Source: Dracaena cambodiana (lineage: Eukaryota > Streptophyta > Magnoliopsida > Asparagales > Asparagaceae). Taken from it: DNA of 64,000 bases. The position numbers and the translations under genes were made by a program. The stretch spans positions 30,841,742-30,905,741 of the forward strand of contig JAYEPQ010000018.1 of the NCBI GenBank assembly GCA_036321105.1, in the 5' to 3' direction. The notes under the pieces were generated by a model. It saw only the letters and a program-made list of their open reading frames with translations. It searched no databases and had not been told where the DNA came from. This document shows, one piece after another, positions 46,430-58,212 of this stretch. How positions within the stretch are numbered: the stretch's first letter is position 1; every line of letters begins with the position of its first letter.

Positions 46430-46940
46430 GTGTTAAGATCAAGAGATTTGGCAGATGTGCTTTTAATTGCACATGCCTGAGATTTGACTGAGGCGCTTAA
46501 TTGCATATGCCAAAATGATCGGGTTAGGATCATCGGTGTTCGGCATAGGCGCCTAATTGCACATGCTTGGATTTTGATGGAAGCGCTTAATTACACGCGC
46601 CAAGATGATTAGGTCATGATCATCAATGTTTGGTAGATGCGCCTAATTGCACATGCCTGAATTTTGACGGAGGCGCTTAATTACACACGCCAAGATGATC
46701 GGGTCAGGATCATTAGTTTTGGTTGAGACGCCTAATTGCACATGCTTGGAGCTTGGCGGAGGCGCTTAATTATACACGCCATGATGATCGGGTCAAGATC
46801 ATTGATTTTGGCAAAGGTATCTATTTACACATGTCTGCGGCTTGGTGGATTCGCTTAATTGCATATGCCATGATGATCGGGTCAAGATCATTGATTTCGA
46901 CAATGTGCCTAATTGCACATGCCTGGAATGACTTGTCCAG
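46430..46940. repeat. Minisatellite 1 of element 2, ~90-bp unit
   Basis: About five units, each with GATGATCGGGTCAAGATCAT, GGCGCCTAATTGCACATGCC and GGAGGCGCTTAATTACACAC. The last two are partly inverse to each other, so every unit can fold. Confidence 0.9.
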
Positions 46941-47029
46941 TCACAAATAAAGCCGGTGATCAGATCAGAATCATGAAATAAACTGTCTATTGAGGTATGT
47001 ACGATGATTTAAATCTTATTGTCAGAGAT

Positions 47030-47880
47030 AAGAGTTTAACATGACAGATTTGATCGTATCAACGTGATATGGATGAGATGGTTCAAATTTCGTTGTTAGA
47101 GGTAAGAGTTTAATATGACAGGTTTACAGAATTTTTAGCAAATATCCCAACTATCAATGGATTTGTCGTGCCTTTACCAATTGCCATTTGCGTTGGGCTA
47201 GCTATACTATTTTTCTTAGCATAGTGAGTTATCAAGAATTTTGCTTGGACTTAGATGCCAAACATTTCCTCTTCTCCTTTTCTTTTGGGCTATTGGGCAA
47301 TTGATCCCATACTTCTACCCCCAGTATGAGAGGGTTGGTAAAGAACTTGATATCCTCTTCTCCCCGCTTTAAAAATATTGGGTGGTTCATACTTTATCCC
47401 CTAGCATGATAGGTTGTCAAGCATTTTGTTTTCTCTCCCCTTCACCTTAGTGGCTATGGATTTATTGTGATAAGTTTATCATGAAATTTTTAGCAAATCT
47501 CTAGCTATAAACGAATTTGGTGTGCCTTTACCAATCACCGTTTGCGTTGGGTTAGCCAAGCTATTCTCCTCAGTATGGTGAATTGTCGAGGATTTTGCTT
47601 GGGCTTAAATGCCAAATGTTTTATCTTCCCATTACTTCTTGAGATTTGGTTTGTTCATACTTTTTACCTCAGCAAGATGAGTTATCGAGAAATTTGTTCT
47701 CTCCCCTTTGTTTGAATTGCATTGGGCAGTTCATACTTTTTACCTCAGCATGATGAGTTATAAAGACTTTGGTTTGAAATTAAATACAAAATATTTTCTC
47801 TTTTCTTTACCTTTAAGACTTCGGACCATTGATTGTCATACTCTTACTCCCAGTATGATAGGGTTGGTGAGAAGTTTTTA
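47030..47880. repeat. Minisatellite 2 of element 2
   Basis: Diverged units around CAGCATGATGAGTTATCGAG and GCATTGGGCAGTTCATACTT, homologous to 26040-26960 but with fewer clear copies. Confidence 0.75.
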
Positions 47881-48039
47881 ATTTTTCTTCTTGTTGCCTT
47901 GGCGGCATTGGGCAATAAAAATTCGTACTTTCTTTTTTACCTCTTCTTCTTCTTTTTGTTTTTTTTTTAAATTTTTTAAATTTTTTTGTTTTTTTTTTTG
48001 TTTTTTGATTTTTTTATTTATAACACTCAATTTGCTATT

Positions 48040-48346
48040 CCAGTGGCTAGCAAGAGCAGCAAAAGCAACATAATCTTAGTACTGTCAATGTATTCAGCAC
48101 CCTCAGCCTAATTCGGTTGCTAGTGAACGAGACGACTTGGTCGTAATTGTGGTTCAAAGTGTACTAAGAGATTTCACTTGCCAGTGCTGGCTGTCCGTGC
48201 TTGGCAAGGACCCCGACAGGTTCAATCTCTGTTGTGCTAGTATCGAACGAGTGTTTTCCTTAGTCTTTCTTGAATTGGCTGAGAAAGTCCATTGTTCGTC
48301 TTTCAGCATGTCTGGGTATACCCCCATAATTTCTCTTTTTTGGTAG
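48040..48346 (+). pseudogene. Captured DUF7054-like gene segment, element 2
   Basis: Counterpart of 27462-27760. After frameshifts it reads VASKSSKSNIILV, then VNVFST, IRLLVNE, VLRDFTCQCWLSVLGKDPD and FNLCCASIE. The early part is out of frame with the later part, and the C-terminal part of the domain is not recognisable. Element 1 is better preserved in the first half. Confidence 0.5.
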
Positions 48347-48409
48347 AAACTAGATAAAGTCCTTTTTGCTTCACATTATGGAGATCATGATTGATTAACA
48401 TCAGTTTTC

Positions 48410-49740
48410 CTACTGATAAGGGATTAGTTTGACAAGGAATTTATTGGTTCTTATGACTAGGGTTGCCATATTTGCAGAAATCTTTTTTTGTTTTTCTTTA
48501 AGCTGGAGAATATCGACTTTTATCAATACTTGCATTTGATTCTTGAGAGGGTAACAATTCTTCGTTAGATATCCAATATTCTGGTGGAACAAGTAATAAT
48601 TAAGATCATTGGTCTTTTTTGCATCTTCTGGCTCTCGATTTTCTAGAAATTTCAGCATGCCCTTTTTATTGAGGAGGTGAAACAGAGTGCCAATCTGTTC
48701 TGTCTTGAACGAGTACGTCCTGTCAAGTTGGTGCCTGTTTGGGCCCGCACCTCTTGGATTTTGGGGTCTCATATTCAGATTTGCATCTGACGCCATCACA
48801 ACCTTCTCTTTATTTTTTAAGATTCTGTAGATATCTATGGATATGGCATGTTATTTGCAGAGTTCCTTGTAGTGCGATGTTCTTCCATTAGGTGAATTAT
48901 ATCTTTCATCTACTCTCCTTTGTTTAACAGGTCATTTCAATTCTTGGACTCTACAACTCCTATTTTTATCAGCACGTCAGTTTTGAAGTTATATTTACAA
49001 GTTTTTGCCAAGGTTTTATGGGTTATACCATATCGATATTGTATGGATTTTTCCCAAAAGCATTCTATGAAACTCTTGATCGTCTCTTCGTCTCCTTATT
49101 TTGTTTTGAGAAGAGAATGAACTGATATCTCAGTATCATCCTCAAAAACGTGCCAGAAACTGCTCTTCCACATCATGTCAGGTTTTGATGGTCCTTGGGG
49201 CAACTGCATAAACTATGTAATAGCAGACTCTCGTAGGGTACTCACGAAAATCTTGGTCATTATGGGATCATTTCTCATCAAATGACTGGCTTGCGATAAG
49301 AAATAATACATATGTTGGTTTGGGGATCTTTTTCCGTCATATGATTTCAACTTGAGGGGTTTATATTTTTAGGAAAAGGGGCAAAATCCCACTCCAGTGG
49401 GTAAGGTCTCGATACCCCTACGTCCTTCAATTCCTTCTTTTGCATTAATATGTCTAGCTGGTTCTGGAGTTTCTCCATCTTCTCGGCATGAGGGTTAACA
49501 AAGAAGAATTTGGAGGAAGCATACGACCATGGACCTATCCACCATGTGCACTATTGATTTCCTTGGTTGAGAGGAAGCATACGACCATGGTGATACTATG
49601 GCCGAATGATCGCCATCATAGTCGCTGGATCCTTTTGCAAGTCATTTATAATTTTCGAAGAGCGGTGATGCCTATCTTGAGTCAAGTGAAATGATGAGGT
49701 TCTTCATCCTCCATGTCTAATTCTTTTCTCTCTAAAATCT
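48410..49740 (-). pseudogene. Gag remnant, element 2
   Basis: A 129-codon frame (48410-48799) has LNYYLFHQNIGYLTKNCY and LKNQMQVLIKVDILQLKEKQ, the knuckle region seen in element 1. Between 48880 and 49740 the minus strand matches element 1's capsid core (the DNA for the SLNQHLYYFLSQTDHLIGND region) with stops and shifts. A GAGGAAGCATACGACCATGG unit is repeated near 49510-49590. Confidence 0.75.
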
Positions 49741-50159
49741 TCTTGCCTTTGCTACCATATTTGAGGTCACCACGCTCAAATCTTTTTCCTTGTTAATTCT
49801 ATGCTTCAGATTACCCCTTCTCATTTTTGGAATGTTTTGATCCGGCTCAGTTATTCTATTAAATACAAACACTTTTGTTCGTTATAATAGTAGTTATTTA
49901 ATACAGCTGAAATTAACTACTCGTAATGGCATGTAAAGTGCGATAGAGTTGCCTTCCTTTTATTTGTCAAGTATTTCCTTAGATCAAGAACTTTAATAAA
50001 GCTTTCAGTTGCGTTCTGGGCGTGGAACTCATTCGGCCATTGGGAAAGTTTGGATGCCTTCTGAGACACTCTAGGGATAATAGTATCGAGCTGTTGGTCT
50101 GTCAGATATGCAACACTCTGTTCATTAGCCTGCATCTATATCTTGGTTGTTTTACATGG

Positions 50160-50660
50160 AGCTGCGAGTTAGCTTTGCATTTTAAAGCTCTCACACAAGG
50201 CTGGGATATAGCTTCATATTTTATGCTAGGCTCGCGTTTTACGCTGGCTTGGCATTTCTAAAAAAAATTAACTTCTAGAGATTGTTTAGCCTCGCGTGGG
50301 GTAGTATCCGCACACGCTGGTTTAACCTCACATTTTATGCAAGTTTTATTTGCTTCACGTTTTACGTTGGCCTCATGTTTTTGTCTAAGTTCAATAGTCT
50401 CGTGTGGAGAGTTTTCTTCACACACTGGATTATCTTTGTAATTAACTTCGCATTTTACACGAGTTTTGTCAACTTTGCCAGTTTCATGTCCAAGTTCAAT
50501 AGCCTCGCGTTGAGAGTTTTCTTCACACGCTGGCTTGTCTTCATCTTCGTGTTTTATGCAATTTCGACTGGTCTTGCGATTTATACAAGCCAGTTTGCAA
50601 GGTAACTACATAGCCTCGCGTTCTGCTTCTGCCTCACATTTTATGCGAGCTTTGAGGGCC
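50160..50660 (-). repeat. TAGCCTCGCGT modules in element 2 leader
   Basis: Several copies of TAGCCTCGCGTTGAGAGTTTTC, GCCTCGCG and CACACGCTGG, interspersed with TTTTACG and TTTTATGC. This is the counterpart of 30520-30800 in element 1. Confidence 0.75.
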
Positions 50661-51033
50661 CTCCGTCTTACTCGACAATTTCGATTACGAAGTTGCATTT
50701 TTGTAAAGCCAGTCTTTTGTCCCTCTTCGACAGGAAGAACAGAACCTTCTTCTAGGGGGTTCTATTTGCACGATGGCTCTATGGCCAAAGTCTCAAAGGA
50801 TCCCCGATTTACGAGTAACTCCTTTTCACCTGATTCATGGGTTTTAGAGACCACGTGGCGATAGCGCCTCGTTTCAGTCGGATTAACCTACCCAGAGGAA
50901 AGATAATGCTCATATTTTTACTGGTTGATCTCGATAATGAGCATATCCACTATCTGTCCGATCTTTTTCACGTCCGATTGTGCCACAATCTCTTGTTCAG
51001 TGAAAGAGACATTTTTTACTGTGGTTGTCAGTT

Positions 51034-51697
51034 TGTTCTCTGCAAAAATCTTGCTTTCTTCTATTGATTACAATAATTTTAAAAATTATAATGAAAGAAG
51101 AACAAAAGAAAAACAAATGAGAGGATTTATATATTAATACTCTCTTTTACAAAAAAAAAATGGGTTCTTAATGTGGTGATGAGATCTATCTAGTAGTTCC
51201 TGTTGATGATCCGACGTGAAAATCTCTCGCTGATGAAGAAGAAAGCCTGCCCTATATCTCTCTGTTGGTCCAAAAACTTCAAGACTCTCGCGCGCAATTT
51301 GATATGCCAAAGGTCCCTAAAGTCTCCTCATAAAGGCTATTTATACATTTTAGTTGGTTATTAGAGTTCCATTAGATATAGGGATAGAAGGTTTTTATAT
51401 TCATTAAGGATTATGATCAAATATTTGATTTTAACTTAAATCTCTCAATTTTGTATTCTGGTGGGACTTAATTCGGATATTGGATGATCCCAAATCTCAA
51501 TAAGAACCAATTATAGATTATGAGAATCTGCCAACGCAGAGTTAATGGCTCTAGATGCGAAGTTAATAACTTAGTCTCACGTTTTACTCTTAGTGCGAAG
51601 CTAAGATTCCGGCCGACGCAAGGCTATAAAATAGCCTCGTGTTTGACTGGCCATGAAGATATTGATTTCTCATTTTCTTTGAAATTTTCTTCAAAAC
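51034..51697 (-). repeat. 5' LTR of gag-only element 2
   Basis: Begins TGTTCTCTGCAAAAATC on the plus strand. The hairpin reads GCAAGGCTATAAAATAGCCT. The last few bases are unclear, because the boundary with copia LTR sequence (AAACCTTTTTTCTTGC) is blurred. Confidence 0.8.
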
Positions 51698-51749
51698 CTT
51701 TTTTCTTGCAACCAAGGCCCTCCATCTTTCAACAAATTGGTATCAGAGC
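51698..51749 (+). other. Copia LTR end and tRNA-Met primer binding site
   Basis: After the copia LTR end CTTTCAACA (51734), TGGTATCAGAGC at 51738-51749 is the standard initiator tRNA-Met primer binding site of Ty1/copia elements. Confidence 0.85.
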
Positions 51750-51750
51750 C

Positions 51751-52965
51751 ATGACTAACAATGGAATGGCTCTATTTCAAGTCTCTATGCTCACCAAGGA
51801 CAACTATGATAAATAGAGTATCAAGATGAAGGCTTTGCTAGGTGCCCAAGATACTTGGCCAAGATACTTGGGAGATTGTACAGAAATGGTACAATGTGCC
51901 ACAATATGAGACAACTCTTTCTCAAGCTCAAAAGGAGGTCTTAAAGGATTCAAGAAAGGAGACAAGAAACCTCTCTATCTCATCTACTAAACTTTGGATG
52001 ATGAAGGTTTTGAGAAGGTTGCTAATGCAACAACTACCAAGGAAGCGTGGGAGATGCTTCAAACATCTTTCAAAGGTACCGACAAGGTAATAAAGGTATA
52101 TTTTCAGACTCTTAGAAGAGACTTTGAATCCTTACATATGAGAAAGTCCGAAATAATTTCAAAATATTTCTCTAAAGTTTTGGCAATCACTAATCAAATA
52201 AAAAGAAATGGTGAAAAATTGGATGATGTTCGAGTTATGGAGAAAATTCTTTGTTCTTTAGATTCAAAATTTGAACATGTTGTTGTAACCATTGAAGATA
52301 CAAAAGATTTAGAGAGCATGAGCATTGAGTAACTTGTGGGCTCTTTGCAAGCATATGAAGAAAGGCATAAGAAAAAGCATAAAACTTTGGAGTAAGTTCT
52401 CCAAAGAAAAGTTATTCTCAAAGGAGAAAATGGTGGCAATGAAAGAAGCCAACGAGCAAGATGATGTGGCCAAGGTCATGGAAGAGGTGGCTTAAGAAGA
52501 TTCAACAGTGCAGAAAAGAGATAAGAGTTTCACTCCACAAGAAGTCATGGAAGAGACAATCTAAAGCAAAGAAGTTTCCAAGTGAAATGTTACAATTGTC
52601 AAAAATATATATGGATACTATGCCTCCAATTGTAAAGCTTACAATAAGGCTGAAGAAGAATCTAACTATGCGAAAAAGAAAGATCAAGAAGAGACCCTGT
52701 TGCTAGCATAAAAGGGAGAAGATAAAAGAAGTGAAAACACATGGTATCTCGACACCAAAGAAAGCAACTATATGTATAGAAATAAACACATGTTTGTGGA
52801 ACTCGATGAATTTCTACAAGGCAATATCACATTTGGAGATGAAATCAAGGTACTGATGAAAGGGAAAGGTAAGATCCTAATACGCTTAAAGAATTGTATA
52901 CACCAATTCATCTCAAACGTTTATTATCTGCCCAATATGTAAAACAATATTTTGAGTTTAGGCCA
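51751..52965 (+). pseudogene. Copia gag and protease start, truncated
   Basis: MTNNGMALFQVSMLTKDNYD begins right after the PBS and is followed by the copia gag (UBN2-type) pattern: MKALLGAQDTW, then ANATTTKEAWEMLQTSFKG, SEIISKYFSKVLAITNQIKR, RVMEKILCSLDSKFEHVVV. A knuckle remnant (CYNCQKY) and a protease start (WYLDTKESNYM) come near 52580 and 52741. Similarity ends near 52965 (NNILSLGQ), with no integrase or RT. Several stops and shifts are present. Confidence 0.85.
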
Positions 52966-54429
52966 GTGAGCATCTAGAGTATCAAGTGTACTTCCTGAGT
53001 TGGTCTACCATCTTAGATCGAGTTGCACTCTCGAGCTTTTTCAGTTTAAGTCAATAAATAGCTTCATTAACTATTGCCTTGGGAACTGTAAATGCGTCAT
53101 CGTAGTGGCTGTGGGAGATTTGGTAAATTGATTCACAAAGATTGCCTCATTCTTGGACCATGGATCCATATGGATTGATCATACAACTGAGATATGCTGT
53201 TGATTTGGATTTAAATCTATTAGATTTAATTGGGAGATGACCAGTCGTGTCCATTTTGCTACCCCTCATAGGTTCAACCCTTTATGAGACCTTATAAACT
53301 AATGGTGGGATGATTGGTACCAGTAGTCATGGTGAAGCAATTTGTAATATAAATACAGTGTTTCTAAAACTATTATCGTCTACCTCCGGGTGTGACATTA
53401 TTTCTGATGAGTGAATATCAAGTTTCACCTTAGAATGTGTTATTCAATGAATTTTTTATTGGGTTCTCTGGAATAATCAACATAAGTTTCTTGATCCTCA
53501 ACAATTTCAAAGGGAAAAAAAATCATGGAATTAAGCCGTGAGGGGAAGGATCTCTGGTTAATGGCCTTATGGTTATTCATTTTGTGACCATATTGCTTCA
53601 AAATAAAGGCTCTTGCCTCGAGAGCTTCCAAGCTCTGGGAGACTCTTGAGTGATTAGCTTTAGCATCGAGGGTAAGAGTTAGGAGAGTTTGGAGCTCCCA
53701 ATTGTTTCACATAAGAACCGAAAATATGGAGTGAAAGGACACTTACTTTGGCATCTTTAGTCTTCACATCTAGGTCAATCCATAACTTTTTGGAGCAGGA
53801 ATAAAACATTCATCCAACTAGATTAGTTTAGCTTTAGCCTAAGTACTTGAACTTGTTTTGTATTGTAATAAATAATTGTCTTGTAATTATCACTGAATGA
53901 ATGAAAAAGTAAACTTTTGCTTGATCACTATTTGCTTCCATCCAACGGTTTAGTCGTTTTATAGCAACTCTTCTTTGGGATTGCTGAGTAATTTCATGGG
54001 CATAGAGTCAAATACTATTTATGTTCTGTCATGTTAGCTTGAATGGATCTTGCCAATTTCATGTTAGAATTTAACTTGAGATTGCTAAGTATTGAAAAAA
54101 AGAAACCTTGTTAGTGAAAGACAATCTCATAAAATCAAACATTTATTGTTTGGCCTAGTAGTGTCGATTCCTTAGGCATTAGGTGCTTTCCTACTTGAAG
54201 CATGTCAAGTTCACCACAGTGATATGTCTTTGTGCATAAGTAATTCACATAGTATGTGGTATCTTATTCCTATAATGTGCCTTGGTTGTAGCATCTTTGT
54301 TCCCCAACCATTAGGGTTTGGTATTGGCCCTCTAAAAATGAGTGAGCTCACCATGATTGCACCATAATTCTGTGTACTCGCCCACTAGAAGTGAATCGAT
54401 TTGTTGCAGTGGTACTGCCTCTACACTCT
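52966..54429. other. Unassigned repeat-like sequence
   Basis: No coding block recognised. The minus strand from 54429 downward is probably further gypsy internal sequence, because the gag frame ends there, but I could not identify protease or RT. Confidence 0.3.
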
Positions 54430-55265
54430 TCATTGGACCCAATAATGATGAGTCCTATTTGATCCTTGCATCCTTCTAGATGAACTTTTCAGATGTCCTT
54501 GTTGGACAAACTTCTCAATATCCTTCTTCAGTTGAATGCAATCATCGGTGGTATGACAAATTCCTTTGTGTATTCGCATAATCGTGGCTCCTTTTGAATG
54601 GCGTCTTGACTGGGTGAGGAGCTTGTGAGAGGTAGCCTTCTTTTCGAACATAGTTAAGGACATGAATTAGAAAAGAGTTAATGAGAGTAAATTCACCCTT
54701 ATATAGTGGTTACCTTGATGGCTTTTTGGCGGGCTTCATCTGCTTTAATATTCTTTCCCTCTCTAGACAGAGGGTTCTTTGGTCCTTCGAGAGTCACAAT
54801 CTTTAGAAAAAGTTTCAGATTCCTCTTGAGAGATATACCTATCAATGCAAGGATTTTGCCTAAACAAGTTGGCTTACACTTGCTTATAGAGAACTGAAGA
54901 TGAGTATGGAAAGTACCATTGACCAATATTGTCAATACTAAATCAGGTAAACAGTTTTCTATCTAGAGTCTTGCCTCATTGAACGGCTTAAAGAAGTCTC
55001 AAAGACCTCCCCATATTTATGCTCAATGCTGCCATTATTCTCTTTGTATTATTACTCATCGAGAATTGCTGGGTGAATGCCTATCAGAGCTGGTCGAATT
55101 CCTCGATTAAGATAGGGGGAAGATTGTGGTACCAAACATATGCCCCTTTCTCAAGGTCATGGTGAAAGTATGACACATGATTTCGTCTGTCGCTCCTTGT
55201 AAAAGCATGGGTGGTTTAATAGTTGGCAATGTGACCGAAAGGATCAAAGGAGCCATCATATTTTA
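54430..55265 (-). pseudogene. Ty3/gypsy gag remnant
   Basis: The minus strand reads VKYDGSFDPFGHIANY, then in the next frame LQGATDEIMCHTFTMTL, KGAYVWYHNLPPILIEEFDQ and AFTQQFSMSNNTKRIMAALS, a classical gypsy capsid core. Further on, HKGICHTTDDCIQLKKDIEK and FVQQGHLK give the knuckle region. Several stops and shifts are present. It differs from the gag of the two gag-only elements. Confidence 0.85.
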
Positions 55266-55269
55266 CGCC

Positions 55270-55948
55270 TGCAAGGAGATTATTAGATAATAAAAGAAAG
55301 AATACAAATAAAATATATATACAGAGATATAATGATGTTCAGCCAAGAAGTATTCTTGGGTCTGTATCCTTAGAAAAGTTAGCCAATCTGGCGTATGGTT
55401 TATAGTAGAATCAGGATTGTAGTCATTCACTCTCTTTCATTTCTCTCTTATTACAAAACGTATGTAGAGAAGATGAAAAAAAAGATGATTTGATCTTTAG
55501 CCCCACTTTTCTCATAGAGGAGGAGTGCATTTATAGTTATTTTCCTATGGAGTCATAACTGAATTCCATTATAGTTAGTGGGTACGATATGGATAGTGTA
55601 ACCAAACTCAGAGTCTTTGTTTTAGAGGAATTCTGATTGATAAAAGATTCTTCAGTCTAACGGGCTTTGTAAACTTAATAAATCCGGCTTGAGGGACATT
55701 CTTCTTATGAGTCTGGGCCAGTTAATCTATGAATCGACACTAGGACAACCAATAGAATATATCTAGTTGACAAAGTATGCACAACACTTGGAAACCTATG
55801 GGCTATGCCCTACGTATGTTTGGCGATTCCAAATTTGTCTTTATGAGTTTCACATGTCTTGACTCCTAACCCAACCGATCATGCAGTTTGAAAAAAGGGA
55901 CGACTAAATGGTAATGTGTAATAGCGGCACTTATATTGCATTTAGACT
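55270..55948. mobile_element. Probable LTR insertion within the gag
   Basis: The sequence between the gag core and the upstream gag piece has a minus-strand TATA-like CTATAAATGCACTCC (near 55525) and resembles an LTR in its layout. Its exact ends and target duplication were not found. Confidence 0.35.
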
Positions 55949-56191
55949 TCACGAGGGCATGCAAAAATTTGTTTGAAGATTCCTGTTTAGGGTTTCACGC
56001 AATTTGACCATCTTCAGAAACATTGCATTATGATTTTCAATCATTTTCTCGTGTTTTGTTGAAATATGATGTCCTTTATCATTTATCGATCGAGAAGGAA
56101 TCCCATCGGGCTTACTTTCAAACGTTGCCATGACAATTACCATTGTTACAGCTGAAAATTTACTGCCATATTTGCTTAGAGACTTTCGCAT
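55949..56191 (-). pseudogene. Possible N-terminal gag piece
   Basis: An 80-codon frame, MRKSLSKYGSKFSAVTMVIV, then MIENHNAMFLKMVKLRETLN. It lies on the same strand as, and upstream of, the gag core, with a short helical segment as in gypsy gag leaders. Not independently recognised. Confidence 0.35.
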
Positions 56192-56192
56192 T

Positions 56193-56338
56193 AGGAATGG
56201 CAGCGTACATATCCATGGGTTAATTTTTGATCCATTATATACAATTTTTTGAATTAAAAATAAAAGTTTCTTTTTCTAATTCAAAAATTTATATAAGACG
56301 GATAAAAAATTGACCCATGGACATGTCTATTATCCTTC
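56193..56338. mobile_element. MITE, GGGATGAGAATGGGC family
   Basis: Inverted arms AGGAATGGCAGCGTACATAT, then CCATGGGTTAATTTTTGATC, against AAAAATTGACCCATGGACAT, then GTCTATTATCCTTCC. Relative of 5412-5562. Confidence 0.7.
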
Positions 56339-56414
56339 CTATCTCATATTCATTACACTTCCAATAGGGTTTAGCAAAAGCATACTCAAACGGTTTAGAC
56401 ATATTAGCTTGTAA

Positions 56415-56652
56415 GGAGTTTCTAATGAGCACACTACTGGTTTTTGTGAGCGCACGCCCTAAATGTGTAAAAAATTACAAATTTACTACTTTATTTCGTG
56501 ACCTTATTTTTTTGCATTGATCGGAATTAATATCGAATGCTGCTAAAGCCGTTCGGGGACTAATCTCAAACGGTCTGAAAACCATTTATGGCTAGTCCCA
56601 ATCCAGAAAAGTGTGCTCACTAAGACAGTGGTGTGCTCGTGTAGAAATTGCC
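56415..56652. mobile_element. hAT-like MITE F
   Basis: Ends GGAGTTTCTAATGAGCAC and (reverse complement) GGCAATTTCTACACGAGCAC, with subterminal ACACTACTGG and CCAGTGGTGTG-like parts as in elements A and D. No convincing 8-bp duplication. Confidence 0.6.
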
Positions 56653-56659
56653 TAGCATA

Positions 56660-57169
56660 CAATAGTCTGTCCATGTACATGAGAACTTGATGTGATATGT
56701 GAACGAAGAAAGGAGGCATTATAATAGGAGATTGATGGGACATGCAAGGTAGAAACTCGCGGTGAAAACATAATATTGGTGCTAAATGAGGGGAGACGCC
56801 AGATATTAGCCCCAAGTTGAGATTTATGGTCGTAATCCTTGATGTGATGAGAATTAGTTGCTTGTATCTCAAAGTTTTTATCATTTCATTATATATTTCA
56901 ATTCAGGATATATAAGGAGGGTTATAATAGCTCCGTGAGAGTTGACATAAAACTTTTTCACATAATTTTGTTGGGATTTTTCCCATTGAGCGACATACTA
57001 TGTCAAAATCCAGATATAGTAAAATGTAAGTAAATGTTACTAGGTCGTCAGTATCAGGTGAGAGTGAGAAGTTAGCTCATGAATATAGATTCAATTAGTA
57101 TCATAAAACATAAATTCTCTTACGAATAAACCAGAGGAGTTAGTTGATACAATGGTTTTAGAAGGTGAA
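56660..57169. other. No gene seen
   Basis: AT-rich sequence. Nothing recognisable before the LINE fragment. Confidence 0.3.
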
Positions 57170-57490
57170 TTAGTACTTGTGTGTGTGTGCAGAAAACCGA
57201 GTGTATAGATGAGAAAACTAGAGTTATAACATTTGGGTTATAAGTTTTTGTATAAAGGGAGATTTAGAAATCTTAATAGAGTAGTTGCGATCATAGATAA
57301 ACAACTATTTGAGAGCATAGTAGAGATTAGGAGGAAGAATGATGAGTGTTCACTAGTTAATGTTATTTTAGGTAGGAAGATTAATAATATAATTAAGTCC
57401 TATGTACTATATAAATAGGACTTGATGGGACTCATAAGTATCAGTTTTTGGAGGATGTAGGTGAGATGGTACAAGAGAAATAAGGGTTTA
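57170..57490 (+). pseudogene. RTE-type LINE endonuclease fragment
   Basis: The plus strand reads GYKFLYKGRFRNLNRVVAII, DKQLFESIVEIRRKNDE, then NIIKSYVLYK and (next frame) IGLDGTHKYQFLEDVGEMVQ. This follows the endonuclease of plant RTE-type LINEs (GxKLWYSG, GVGIIVDK, NIISAYAPQxGLDE, FWEDL). Stops are present and no reverse transcriptase follows. Confidence 0.7.
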
Positions 57491-58138
57491 AATGCATCAA
57501 TAAAGATTGGATCTAGGTATTTTTGATTTTTTTTTTTTTTTTTTTTTTAGTTACAGATACAAATACAAGTACTAATATGCTCATTTAGAGAGCAAATTCA
57601 ATCAACATAAAAATTTATTATTATCTATACCTAACTGGTTATGAGGTCAGAGGTTCATGAGAAGTCTTTAGGATTGTAGATGTTATAAAAATATTAGCAT
57701 ACAAACAAGAAAAAACAGAGGGAAATCTAGAACAAAAATTCATTGGACTAGTCTCATGCAGAATAAGCTCTAAGTTGAGTTATGAGGAGTTGGCGCATAA
57801 CTCTCGCTAGAATGCAAGAAAATGGGTTTATTTATTATTATTTTTTTAAAGAATTTATATCTTTTACTTTCAAGTAGATTTCAACATTTAGTGTTATTCT
57901 ATCTGTCTCTCATTTGGTACCCAGTACTATCCTGACGAGAACTTAATATCTATGTACAACGGGTCAAGGTGGGTTTTATATTTGTTAAAGTCATATCTAA
58001 TGATGTTAAGTAATAGATGGACATAATGTAAAACATAATTTAAAATTAGTGTGTAGCCAGCACAAAATCAACATCAAGTACAATTGCAACTATTATTTTA
58101 TATTAATAGCTTTTTATCCTTTTTATGCTTAGACGAGA

Positions 58139-58142
<4 letters not shown>
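57491..58142. other. No gene seen
   Basis: A poly-T run (57529-57549), then AT-rich sequence without recognised features. Confidence 0.3.

Positions 58143-58211
<69 letters not shown>
58143..58211. repeat. (TA)n microsatellite
   Basis: A pure TA tract bordering the foldback element on its left. Confidence 0.95.

Positions 58212-58212
<1 letters not shown>

Larger units (their letters stand above)
44775..51697 (-). mobile_element. Gag-only (TR-GAG-like) LTR retrotransposon 2
   Basis: Direct LTRs at 44775-45444 and 51034-~51697. Between them lie, in the same order as in element 1, a polypurine tract (AGAGGGGGTCC, minus), the coiled-coil ORF, two minisatellites, the DUF7054-like segment, gag remnants and a module-rich leader. 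It is about 6.9 kb with no pol recognised. It is inserted near the 3' end of a copia LTR. No clear 5-bp duplication was found, and one LTR end reads TA instead of TG. Confidence 0.8.

Noticed and set aside
46430..46940. Possible CRISPR-like array
   Set aside because: The units are ~90 bp, diverged and without unique spacers, in plant DNA. It is a minisatellite.
50282..50864. Plus-strand frames of 107 and 109 codons
   Set aside because: They lie in the module-rich leader of element 2, opposite to its direction. The translation shows no motif and repeats with the DNA modules.
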